NCBI GenBank assembly: GCA_026390285.1
Contig: JAPLGH010000085.1
Coordinates: 1-5,585 of the forward strand
DNA: 5,585 nucleotides
DNA from: Caldisericota bacterium
GTDB taxonomy: Bacteria; Caldisericota; Caldisericia; Cryosericales; Cryosericaceae
Direction: 5' to 3'
Part shown: positions 1 through 5,271 of the stretch, one piece after another
Layout: the number at the start of each line of letters is the position of its first letter
Position numbering within the stretch: the stretch's first letter is position 1
Position numbers and translations under genes: made by a program
The notes under the pieces: model-generated
What the model saw: only the letters and a program-made list of their open reading frames with translations
Database searches by the model: none
What the model was told of the DNA's origin: nothing

Positions 1-121
1 GCAAAGTAGGAGTAAGCGCGTCAAGTGCCAGTCGGACGGGAAGTTGCCGCTGGACGAAGAATCCTGCACACAACGAAAGCTGTGGACGGAGATTCGCGGT
101 GCTTATTCCGCATTCCGTTGC
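1..121 (+). promoter_or_regulatory. THF (tetrahydrofolate) riboswitch aptamer, class I, folT leader; 5' edge cut by window
   Basis: This RNA domain binds reduced folates and controls the folate transporter gene that follows. The conserved blocks of the folT THF riboswitch, as I remember them from the Streptococcus mutans example, are present in order: AGTAG (5-9), GCGTCAAGTG (18-27), CGGGAAG in the P3 loop (37-43), ACGAAG (54-59), CGCGGTG (95-101). Helices can be drawn: P1 GCAA 1-4 with TTGC 118-121; P2 GAGTAAGC 10-17 with GCTTATTC 101-108; P3 CCAG-CGG 28-31/33-35 with CCGCTGG 47-53 (T32 bulged). The diagnostic loop pseudoknot is GGAA 39-42 with TTCC 113-116, where the bases differ from the recalled S. 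mutans GGAUG/CAUCC but still pair. An extra arm, GAATC 59-63 with GATTC 91-95, replaces the very short one in S. mutans. P1 probably continues upstream of base 1. The identification rests on motif order, pairing and the downstream folT gene. Confidence 0.93.
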
Positions 122-168
122 CACAAGAGAGTCTTCTCTTTATGTGGCATACGCCAATAAAGGGAGGA
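121..168 (+). promoter_or_regulatory. Riboswitch expression platform: SD sequestor versus anti-sequestor
   Basis: Two mutually exclusive hairpins can be drawn between the aptamer and the start codon. The sequestor pairs 132-143 with 157-168 (12 continuous pairs including two G-U), then a bulged G144, then TGGC 145-148 with GCCA 153-156 around an ATAC loop; it buries the whole Shine-Dalgarno AGGGAGG (161-167). The alternative anti-sequestor pairs CCACA 121-125 with TGTGG 143-147 and AGAGA 126-130 with TCTCT 135-139 around a GTCT loop, leaving the SD free. C121 also belongs to P1 of the aptamer, so ligand-stabilised P1 should disfavour the anti-sequestor and let the sequestor form. There is no poly-U tract, so control looks translational and OFF with ligand. 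The pairings are seen directly; the switching logic is inferred. Confidence 0.8.
161..167 (+). promoter_or_regulatory. Shine-Dalgarno of folT (decides GTG start)
   Basis: AGGGAGG lies 7 bases before GTG 175, an ideal spacing. It selects the GTG over the in-frame ATG at 196 and over the long upstream extension of the frame, which would run through the riboswitch. The site lies inside the sequestor hairpin. Confidence 0.9.
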
Positions 169-174
169 TTTTCA

Positions 175-726
175 GTGAAGAAGCTACTGTGGTTCATGAA
201 GTCTTCGACAAACGAGCTGAAGAGCGTCTCGACCATCTCGGTGGCGGGCATGCTGGTTGCAGTCAGTGTTGTGCTGTCGTTTCTCAAAGTGGTCATTTCC
301 AGCGTACTGGAAATCAGCTTTGCGTTCCTGCCGCTCGCCGCGGGCGGATTGTTGTACGGGCCCGTTGTTGGTGGAATCATGGGTGTTCTGAGTGATGTTC
401 TGGGCTATTATATTCGGCCCAACGGTCCGTTCTTCCCGGGATTCACGCTAAACGCACTGATTTCAGGGGCACTCTATGGCTTGTTTCTGTACAAGAAGCC
501 TGTAACCCTGAAAAGGGTGATCATCGTAAGTGCACTGATCGCGATCCTGATCAACCTGCTGCTGAACTCTCTTTGGCTCAGCATGATGTATGGAAAGGCG
601 TTTGTCGTTCTGCTTACGGCCCGCATCGTCAAGAATGTGGTGATGTTTCCCATCGATACGGTACTGCTGATGGCGCTGCTGAAGTTCATCGAGCGGTTTA
701 GAATTCGGGGTCACCTGGCCGCGTAG
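175..726 (+). CDS. folT: Folate ECF transporter S component (FolT family)
   Basis: This is the membrane substrate-binding subunit of an energy-coupling-factor vitamin importer; it would capture folate and use an EcfA-EcfA'-EcfT module encoded elsewhere. The protein is 183 residues, normal for S components, starting at GTG 175 because of the SD at 161-167. After a short polar N-terminus, hydrophobic segments lie near residues 20-44, 47-65, 66-80, 90-106, 115-134 and 150-170, compatible with six helices. The family signature RPNGPFFPGFTLNALISG spans about 81-98, typical of FolT, and a basic stretch (RFRIRG) closes the protein. The THF riboswitch directly upstream independently supports folate as substrate. 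It appears monocistronic: the next gene is convergent. A promoter would lie left of the window. Another folate-related substrate cannot be excluded, but the family call is strong. Confidence 0.92.
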   Translation: MKKLLWFMKSSTNELKSVSTISVAGMLVAVSVVLSFLKVVISSVLEISFAFLPLAAGGLLYGPVVGGIMGVLSDVLGYYIRPNGPFFPGFTLNALISGALYGLFLYKKPVTLKRVIIVSALIAILINLLLNSLWLSMMYGKAFVVLLTARIVKNVVMFPIDTVLLMALLKFIERFRIRGHLAA

Positions 727-982
727 ATCCAGTTTGTCATCGGAGAGAGCACGCTTGGCGTTCCCGAAGGCGCGGGGATCATGGTTGCGGTCACAGCTCC
801 ATCCGCGTTCGATGCAGTTGCATCATGAGATACCATGGCTTGGCCGCAACGTACTGGAACGGCTTGGCACGCTCCTGTTAGTTGACTGCTGAATCGTTTG
901 CTGTGTGGCCAATGTTCTTCTACTGCATGGGCAATGTATGGCTGGCAGCCTGTCCATGCAGTAGATGGTCAATCTCCCGTTC
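727..982. other. Convergent intergenic region, no gene seen
   Basis: These 256 bases separate the ends of folT (plus) and the ribonuclease gene (minus). I see no credible reading frame, tRNA or classical terminator. Besides the stem at 919-965, it holds TTGGCC 840-845 with its complement GGCCAA 907-912, flanking GCAACG 846-851 and CGTTTGC 895-901, which also pair apart from one bulge; a small palindrome, GATGCA-GT-TGCATC (811-824); and a direct repeat GGCTTGGC at 837-844 and 861-868. Whether this is a structured RNA or chance is unresolved. Confidence 0.6.
919..965. repeat. Strong inverted repeat (12-bp stem) in the convergent gap, possible 3' stem-loop of both transcripts
   Basis: CTACTGCATGG (920-930) is perfectly repeated in inverted form as CCATGCAGTAG (954-964), and T919-A965 extends the stem to 12 bp. 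The 23-base loop contains a second small hairpin, GGCT 940-943 with AGCC 947-950. It starts 17 bases past the stop of the minus-strand ribonuclease gene, where a terminator or 3' protective stem-loop is expected. Neither side is followed by a T-run, so it is not a classical intrinsic terminator; a U-less terminator or RNA-stabilising structure is the best guess. Confidence 0.55.
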
Positions 983-2455
983 CTAGCGGTGGACCCTCTT
1001 GAGATCGATGAATCCCTTGTCGACATCGACCGAGACAAGCTGGACCCGTGTGTGCTGGCCGACGTCCAGTCCTTCGAAGCCCTGGACGATCCTGCCTTCA
1101 ACCGGCACGGTGAGCAGCCGTGCCCACGTTCCCTTGTCGGCAGCGCCAGTGACGATGGCGTCGAACTGTTCTCCTATCCGGGATTGGAGCAGGAGCGCCG
1201 CGGCGGACTTCTCGATCTGCCGTTCGACCTTGTTGGCGTTGTCTTCCTGTTGGGTACAGTGTGTTGCAAGGGCTGTGAGATCGTCCATATTGTATGGCAC
1301 GGGTTTGCTCGCAATCGCCGCTTTCGCCAGGCGCTGGGTAATGATATCAGGATACCGGCGATTGGGGGCGGTGGAATGCGTGTAGTCCCGGACCGCCAGA
1401 CCAAAGTGCCCCTCGGCGTTTGATCCCGGCAGTTCTGCAGAGTACTCGCCGGGCCCCAGGAGCTTGATGATCGTCAGGGAAAGGTCGGGGAACGCTACGG
1501 GATCTGCCGTTCTCGCGCTGGTCAGGAAGTCCTCGAGCGCCTTCGAGTCAGGAGCTGCGGGAAGCTTGGATCCATGTTCGGCAGCTACTTCGACGATCCG
1601 GTCCCAGCGCTTTGGAACGTGTACCACGCGGCGGATCGAGGGGAACTTGTGAGCGGAGAGAAACCGCACGGTAACGCCGTTTGCTGCGATCATGAAGTCC
1701 TCGATGAGTTCCGTGGCCCGATTCTTCTCCTGCACCTGGAGACTGCTGATCGTGTCGCCCTCGAACAGCGGCTTTGCCTCTATGGTCTGCAGGCTGAGTG
1801 CTCCAAGCACATGGCGATGACCCTTCAGGAGCTGGGCGGCCTTGTCCTGCAGTGACAGGTTGTCAGCCAGGCCGGGTACGGCGCCGACCACCGGCGGCAT
1901 TGGTCCGGTTTGCTCCAACCATGCTGCGACGCTGTTGTACGCCAGTTTGGCATGACTACGTACGACAGCCTCATAGACGTCGGATCCCTGCACGGTGCCG
2001 TCGGCGGCCACGATCATGTCGACGACGACGGCAAGACGGTCCTGATCCTGGTTCAGCGACGTGAGGTCTGTAGACAGCTTGTCGGGAAGCATGGGGAATT
2101 TCTCAGCGGCCGTGTACACCGACGTGGTGTTGGTCTTTGCGTGGTCGTCGATTGCGGATCCAGTCTTGACAAGCGCGTCGACATTCGCCACGGCAACAAG
2201 GATCCTGATGGTCCCATCCTTTTTGGCTTCCGCGACCGTCAGCTGGTCGAGGTCCATGGAGTCGTCGTTGTCGATGGAACACCATGGCATGGCCCGGAGG
2301 TCATGCGCGGGCGCGTCACCGGCCAAAGCCGGTTCCTGGATCTTGTCCACTTCGGCCAGCACTTCGGGCGAGAAGTCAGGGAGCAACCCCCCCTCGAGCA
2401 TGGCGCGGTGAGCGATGTCCTGTAAAATCGAGCGGTGCTTGGTTTCGTTTGTCAT
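983..2455 (-). CDS. RNase II/R-family exoribonuclease (RNB domain), short form
   Basis: RNB enzymes degrade RNA processively from the 3' end in the cytoplasm, releasing nucleotides. The 490-residue protein starts at ATG 2455, chosen because GGAGGGG (2464-2470) sits 8 bases upstream; an in-frame ATG at 2506 lacks this and would fall inside the promoter. The RNB core begins with the metal-binding motif CSIDNDDSMDLDQL (59-72), with D62, D68 and D70 in the catalytic positions. The helix ELIEDFMIAANG lies at 249-260 and the RNA-clamping motif YTHSTAPNRRYPD at 358-370. The last ~60 residues (about 430-490, FDAIVTGA through DLKRV) resemble an S1-like OB fold. RNase II (~640 residues) and RNase R (~800) carry N-terminal cold-shock domains; here only ~55 residues precede the core, as in the short Deinococcus-type enzymes. 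Where E. coli RNase II has a fourth Asp, this protein has Q71. Family is certain; in vivo substrate is unknown, so no symbol is given. Confidence 0.93.
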   Translation of the reverse strand: MTNETKHRSILQDIAHRAMLEGGLLPDFSPEVLAEVDKIQEPALAGDAPAHDLRAMPWCSIDNDDSMDLDQLTVAEAKKDGTIRILVAVANVDALVKTGSAIDDHAKTNTTSVYTAAEKFPMLPDKLSTDLTSLNQDQDRLAVVVDMIVAADGTVQGSDVYEAVVRSHAKLAYNSVAAWLEQTGPMPPVVGAVPGLADNLSLQDKAAQLLKGHRHVLGALSLQTIEAKPLFEGDTISSLQVQEKNRATELIEDFMIAANGVTVRFLSAHKFPSIRRVVHVPKRWDRIVEVAAEHGSKLPAAPDSKALEDFLTSARTADPVAFPDLSLTIIKLLGPGEYSAELPGSNAEGHFGLAVRDYTHSTAPNRRYPDIITQRLAKAAIASKPVPYNMDDLTALATHCTQQEDNANKVERQIEKSAAALLLQSRIGEQFDAIVTGAADKGTWARLLTVPVEGRIVQGFEGLDVGQHTRVQLVSVDVDKGFIDLKRVHR

Positions 2456-2463
2456 TGCAGGTA

Positions 2464-2470
2464 CCCCTCC
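2464..2470 (-). promoter_or_regulatory. Shine-Dalgarno of the RNB gene (decides ATG 2455)
   Basis: Read on the minus strand this is GGAGGGG, 8 bases before ATG 2455. It fixes the start at the MTNETK methionine instead of the in-frame ATG 51 bases upstream. Confidence 0.88.
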
Positions 2471-2480
2471 ATTCCAGAGT

Positions 2481-2499
2481 AAGACTCTGCCTGAGTCTT
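2481..2499 (-). repeat. 7-bp inverted repeat at the presumed 5' end of the RNB transcript
   Basis: AAGACTC (2481-2487) and GAGTCTT (2493-2499) form a perfect dyad around a 5-base spacer. It begins about 7 bases beyond the -10 element at 2506-2511, so it would be the very first nucleotides of the mRNA as a 5' stem-loop, or alternatively a repressor site just after the promoter. An overlapping shorter dyad, AGAGT-AAG-ACTCT, lies at 2476-2488. The function is inferred. Confidence 0.5.
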
Positions 2500-2505
2500 G
2501 TTGCA

Positions 2506-2514
2506 AGTATAGCA
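2506..2514 (-). promoter_or_regulatory. Extended -10 promoter of the RNB gene
   Basis: On the minus strand the sequence reads TGCTATACT: an extended TG motif, one base, then TATACT (5/6 to TATAAT, at 2506-2511). No good -35 is seen at 17 bases (TGAATC), which is tolerable for an extended -10. The predicted transcript start is near 2499, giving a leader of roughly 45 bases. Confidence 0.6.
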
Positions 2515-2563
2515 GTGTCCACAGAATCGATTCATGAGTGTTCGTTCTCTAAACGTCTGGCGG

Positions 2564-2591
2564 TTGCCGGGAGCGTCACCTGCTATACAAT
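2564..2591 (+). promoter_or_regulatory. Promoter of the EIIC gene
   Basis: TTGCCG (2564-2569) and TACAAT (2586-2591) are separated by 16 bases and match sigma-70-type consensus at 4/6 and 5/6. A TGC at 2581-2583 gives an alternative reading as extended -10 TGCTATACA. Transcription would begin near 2598, leaving a leader of just under 60 bases before ATG 2656. Confidence 0.5.
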
Positions 2592-2655
2592 GGAAGCTAC
2601 GCTGCACGGTTGGGTGTCGACAGTCTGCAGGCGCTGACGAGGAAAGGAGAAAGGC

Positions 2656-3927
2656 ATGCAATCAGTATTTCAGTTCATTAGGGACTTCCTGGGGACGCCT
2701 GCTGTGCTGGTCGGCATGGTCGCACTCGTCGGTCTGGTTGTCCTGCGCAAATCGTTCAGCGAAGTGCTGATGGGAACGGTCAAGACGATCGTCGGCTTGC
2801 TGGTGCTGAGTGCCGGTGCTGCCACGCTCATCGGGTCGCTGGACTATCTGACGCAGATGCTGCAGTTCGGGTTTCATATCCAGGGGATCCTGCCCAACAA
2901 CGAAGCGATGGTTGTGATCGCGATCAAAGTCCTGGGTTCCCAACCGGGATGGGTGATGATCTTTGGGTTCCTGTTCAATATCTTTCTGGCGCGCGTGACC
3001 AGGTGGAAGTACATTTTTCTCAGTGGTCATCTTATGCTCTACATGGGTACTGTGCTGGTTGCGGTTCTGGTGGCCGCTGGTATGTCCGGCATCTGGGTCA
3101 CTGTTGTTGCTTCCGTGATCCTGGGCATCCTCATGACCATCATGCCTGCCCTGACTCAACCGTTCACGCGGCAGGTCATGGGGAATGACGAGGTTGCCAT
3201 AGGTCAATGGGGATCACTCTCCTACATCGTCGCCGGTCTGCTGGGCAAGTGGTTTGGCGACAAGACTCAGTCGACCGAGGACATGCGATTGCCCAAAGGG
3301 CTGGACTTTCTTCGCGATTCGCTGATCTCCGCGGGGGTACTGATGCTGGTCCTCTTCGTAGTGGTGACGCTCAAGGCGGGTCCTGCCTTTGTGAGGGACA
3401 CGCTGGGCGTCACCCAGCACCCGCTAGTTTTCGCATTTGTGCAGGCTATGACGTTCGCCGCCGGCATGGCAATCATCATCGCGGGTGTCAACATGATCCT
3501 GGTTGAGATCACCGTCGCTTTCCGTGGGATCGGGGAGAAGATCGTGCCCAACGCCATACCGGCGCTCGATGTTCCTGTCGTGTTTCCAAGGGCTCCGACG
3601 GCAATGATGATCGGGTTCCTGTCGTCGCTGACCGCTGGCTTCCTGTGCATGCTTCTCCTGCAGGTGCTGCACCTTCCGGTCATTATCCCTGGACTCGTGG
3701 CGCACTTCTTCACCGGTGCGACGGCTGCCGTCTTTGGCAACGCGACGGGTGGACGCAAGGGCGCGGTCATGGGCGGGTTCGCCAACGGCGTCATCATCAG
3801 TATCCTGCCGGTATTGCTGCTGCCGCTGCTTGGGTCCCCACTGAACACGCTGAACACTATCTGGAGCGATTCCGATTTCTTCTGGGTCGGCATCCTGGTC
3901 GGCAACATCGCGCGCCTGTTCCACTAA
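2656..3927 (+). CDS. PTS ascorbate-type permease, EIIC component (UlaA/SgaT family)
   Basis: EIIC proteins of this family carry L-ascorbate (or a related substrate) across the inner membrane while partner EIIB and EIIA proteins phosphorylate it. The 423-residue product is very hydrophobic, with about ten membrane segments (e.g. near 13-30, 44-62, 84-112, 120-142, 145-165, 223-240, 258-285, 312-336, 340-360, 372-392). Family landmarks recognisable against E. coli UlaA are the N-terminal LRKS followed by GTVKTIVGLLVLSAG (40-54), GHLMLYM (124-130), EDMRLPKGLDF (208-218) near the cytoplasmic loop, and VPNAIPALD (297-305). E. coli UlaA is 465 residues; this one lacks the charged C-terminal tail and ends in LFH. 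ATG 2656 follows AAAGGAGA (2643-2650) at good spacing. No EIIA, EIIB or ula catabolic gene is in the window, so substrate and energy coupling are uncertain and I give no symbol. Confidence 0.88.
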   Translation: MQSVFQFIRDFLGTPAVLVGMVALVGLVVLRKSFSEVLMGTVKTIVGLLVLSAGAATLIGSLDYLTQMLQFGFHIQGILPNNEAMVVIAIKVLGSQPGWVMIFGFLFNIFLARVTRWKYIFLSGHLMLYMGTVLVAVLVAAGMSGIWVTVVASVILGILMTIMPALTQPFTRQVMGNDEVAIGQWGSLSYIVAGLLGKWFGDKTQSTEDMRLPKGLDFLRDSLISAGVLMLVLFVVVTLKAGPAFVRDTLGVTQHPLVFAFVQAMTFAAGMAIIIAGVNMILVEITVAFRGIGEKIVPNAIPALDVPVVFPRAPTAMMIGFLSSLTAGFLCMLLLQVLHLPVIIPGLVAHFFTGATAAVFGNATGGRKGAVMGGFANGVIISILPVLLLPLLGSPLNTLNTIWSDSDFFWVGILVGNIARLFH

Positions 3928-3928
3928 G

Positions 3929-5056
3929 TCAGTCCTGCCAGGTCACCGTTGTGTTGCGGGCGCCTGACCACGGGGCCAGGCATTCGAATGCGGACTCGAC
4001 TTGTCGCCGGGCGACGACGCCTATGCGCTGGACGGGCGCGACCGTGACGTGCATTGCGCTTGCTCCCTGCTTCACGCGCCAGGTCGCTGCCGCGTGTCCG
4101 TGCAGAAGGACGACAGCTTCGATCTGCCCTGCTGGGCGGAACACGGCGGCATGGTCTCCGCCGTCCAGGACGCGCGATGGATTCTTCCATGCGAGGAGCA
4201 GTGCGTCGAATTTGGGCAGGAGGGTGACTGCTGGAGCCTCGGGCAGGGACTTCTTGAGGACGTCTGCGTCCTCTGCAAGGGCCAGCAGTGGCGAGCCGCG
4301 GCCCTCGACAGTTGTGGGCACCAAGAGCCTGGCCGCCCGGGTGGCTGTGTCGCGTACCACAGCCGCAGGCAACCCTGTCCAGTGGGCGAAGTCGCCGAGC
4401 GTCGCTGGGGCAAACGTCCGGAGGTAGCGGACCAGCAGCTCCTCCAGCGACTTGATGCGCGTGCGGGGACGGAAGCGCAAGTCTGGCAGCCACATGTCGC
4501 GACGGGCGAAGACGGGTCGTGAACCCTTGCTGCCGACCATGAGAAGGTCTCCCTGGTACGCAAGCCCCTTCACGTCTTCACCCCAGCCGGACCAGGGCAC
4601 GTCGCGGAGCCGCGGTACAGCTTCGTGGAGCGCCGTGCGGTCCAGCGGTCCCCCTGCGAGTGCATGCAGGACGTCCTGTTCGACGCGATGCCACGCGACG
4701 GTGTCCATGTCACACATCCGAAGCATGACGCGTTCGACTGCGAGGTGGTACCGTTCGCCGAATGAGCCGACCATGAGGGCGAGGTCCTCGGCCGCCAGCG
4801 CGTGCAGGGTGCCACGCAGACACCACGTCTTGACGAGGGATCGGTCGTGAGACAGTGCACGGTCGGTCCAGGTGCGCGGAGCCGACGGACAGCGGGCGTG
4901 GATGGCAAGTGGTATGGAAGCGGCATACTGGGCCTGGACGGCGACCATGGCGCGGACGGCTGCAAGCGGTTCAGTAAATGGCTGAGAGATGCCGTTGCGC
5001 GCCAATGCAAAGTCAGCAGCCTGCCGTGCAGTGACGTGCAGTGCAGTTGGCTTCAT
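3929..5056 (-). CDS. AlkZ-like winged-helix DNA glycosylase (HTH_42 family)
   Basis: Members of this family excise alkylated bases and can unhook interstrand DNA crosslinks made by natural products such as azinomycin; they are cytoplasmic, DNA-binding and monofunctional. The 375-residue length is typical. Landmarks: the catalytic QxQ motif as QAQ at 41-43; TWCLRGTLH at 77-85; a winged-helix block around 203-230 (SLEELLVRYLRTF, then PATLGDFAHWTGL); LPKFDALLLAW at 280-290; and VFRPAG at 305-310. QxQ is the AlkZ-type arrangement, as opposed to QxD in E. coli YcaQ/AlkX. The start ATG 5056 is close enough upstream to keep QAQ in its usual N-terminal position, but its SD is poor (GGCGGCGGG region). 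Instead it overlaps the stop of a leader ORF (ATGA), suggesting coupled translation. Its stop is one base from the stop of the convergent EIIC gene. The actual lesion is unknown. Confidence 0.88.
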   Translation of the reverse strand: MKPTALHVTARQAADFALARNGISQPFTEPLAAVRAMVAVQAQYAASIPLAIHARCPSAPRTWTDRALSHDRSLVKTWCLRGTLHALAAEDLALMVGSFGERYHLAVERVMLRMCDMDTVAWHRVEQDVLHALAGGPLDRTALHEAVPRLRDVPWSGWGEDVKGLAYQGDLLMVGSKGSRPVFARRDMWLPDLRFRPRTRIKSLEELLVRYLRTFAPATLGDFAHWTGLPAAVVRDTATRAARLLVPTTVEGRGSPLLALAEDADVLKKSLPEAPAVTLLPKFDALLLAWKNPSRVLDGGDHAAVFRPAGQIEAVVLLHGHAAATWRVKQGASAMHVTVAPVQRIGVVARRQVESAFECLAPWSGARNTTVTWQD

Positions 5057-5127
5057 GGCGATTCCCGCCGCCTGACACGGATCGGTTCTTGCACACTGCG
5101 AACGCTCAACTGTTGTGGGTGTGTCAT
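5053..5127 (-). CDS. 24-codon leader ORF overlapping the AlkZ-like gene start
   Basis: On the minus strand ATG 5127-5125 opens a frame of 24 codons that ends in TGA at 5055-5053, sharing ATGA with the AlkZ-like start. The peptide would begin MTHPQQLSVR and end with the basic RVRRRESP. AGAGGAG (5136-5130) lies immediately upstream; the spacing is tight (2 bases after the last G, 4 after the GAGG core), yet it is a better ribosome site than the one before the main gene. No known family is recognisable; its likely role is to deliver ribosomes to the glycosylase start (translational coupling). It could be chance, since the frame is short. Confidence 0.45.
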   Translation of the reverse strand: MTHPQQLSVRSVQEPIRVRRRESP

Positions 5128-5153
5128 TTCTCCTCTAAGGACGCTGTCACGCC

Positions 5154-5181
5154 AGTATAGCGCGCGCAGCGCCGGCGTCAC
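5154..5181 (-). promoter_or_regulatory. Promoter of the AlkZ-like gene
   Basis: On the minus strand GTGACG (5181-5176) and TATACT (5159-5154) are separated by 16 bases, matching consensus at 4/6 and 5/6. The start of transcription would be near 5147, about 20 bases before the leader ORF and about 90 before the glycosylase ATG. Confidence 0.5.
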
Positions 5182-5189
5182 GCTACTGC

Positions 5190-5218
5190 TTGCATCGCCC
5201 CGGCATTCCTGCTAGCAT
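5190..5218 (+). promoter_or_regulatory. Candidate promoter of the secreted repeat protein gene
   Basis: TTGCAT (5190-5195), 17 bases, TAGCAT (5213-5218), with TGC at 5210-5212 making an extended -10. The match is modest (3/6 and 4/6). The imperfect palindrome TGCTAGCATGCTGGCA (5210-5225) lies directly on the -10, so a repressor site here is conceivable. Confidence 0.35.
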
Positions 5219-5271
5219 GCTGGCAACGCGAGGCAGCGTCTGAGCGTGGAGATCGGTGCAGGGGGTGGAGT

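Noticed and set aside
121..147. Riboswitch hairpin as an intrinsic transcription terminator
   Set aside because: The strong hairpin is followed by CATACGCC, not by a U-tract, so an anti-sequestor role fits better.
25..174. N-terminal extension of the folT frame back to ATG 25
   Set aside because: These codons run through the riboswitch aptamer and the SD; the ideal SD at 161-167 points to GTG 175, and the resulting 183 residues fit FolT length.
21..380. Minus-strand frame of 119 codons across the riboswitch and folT start
   Set aside because: No family features or ribosome site; it is antisense to a confident riboswitch and gene.
727..780. Intrinsic terminator directly after folT
   Set aside because: Only GATCC 726-730 with GGATC 776-780 across a long loop and no T-run; not convincing.
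808..830. TTCGATG resembling a tRNA T-loop, with nearby small palindrome
   Set aside because: No acceptor stem, anticodon arm or full T-arm can be drawn around it.
965..1423. Plus-strand frame of 152 codons opposite the ribonuclease C-terminus
   Set aside because: It is a shadow of the RNB gene, whose motifs are clear; no independent SD or recognisable domain.
1910..2425. Plus-strand frame of 171 codons opposite the ribonuclease N-terminus
   Set aside because: It overlaps the catalytic region of the RNB gene in antisense and shows only a complement-derived composition.
2456..2506. ATG 2506 as ribonuclease start
   Set aside because: It lies at the -10 element and lacks an SD, whereas ATG 2455 has GGAGGGG at 8 bases.
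3267..3908. Minus-strand frame of 213 codons inside the EIIC gene
   Set aside because: Although long, it is antisense to a well-supported membrane protein and has no domain or ribosome site; high GC lengthens such shadows.
3645..4427. Plus-strand frame of 260 codons spanning the EIIC-glycosylase junction
   Set aside because: It crosses two confident genes out of frame and is rich in Arg, Ala, Cys and His as expected of a GC-rich shadow; no known fold.
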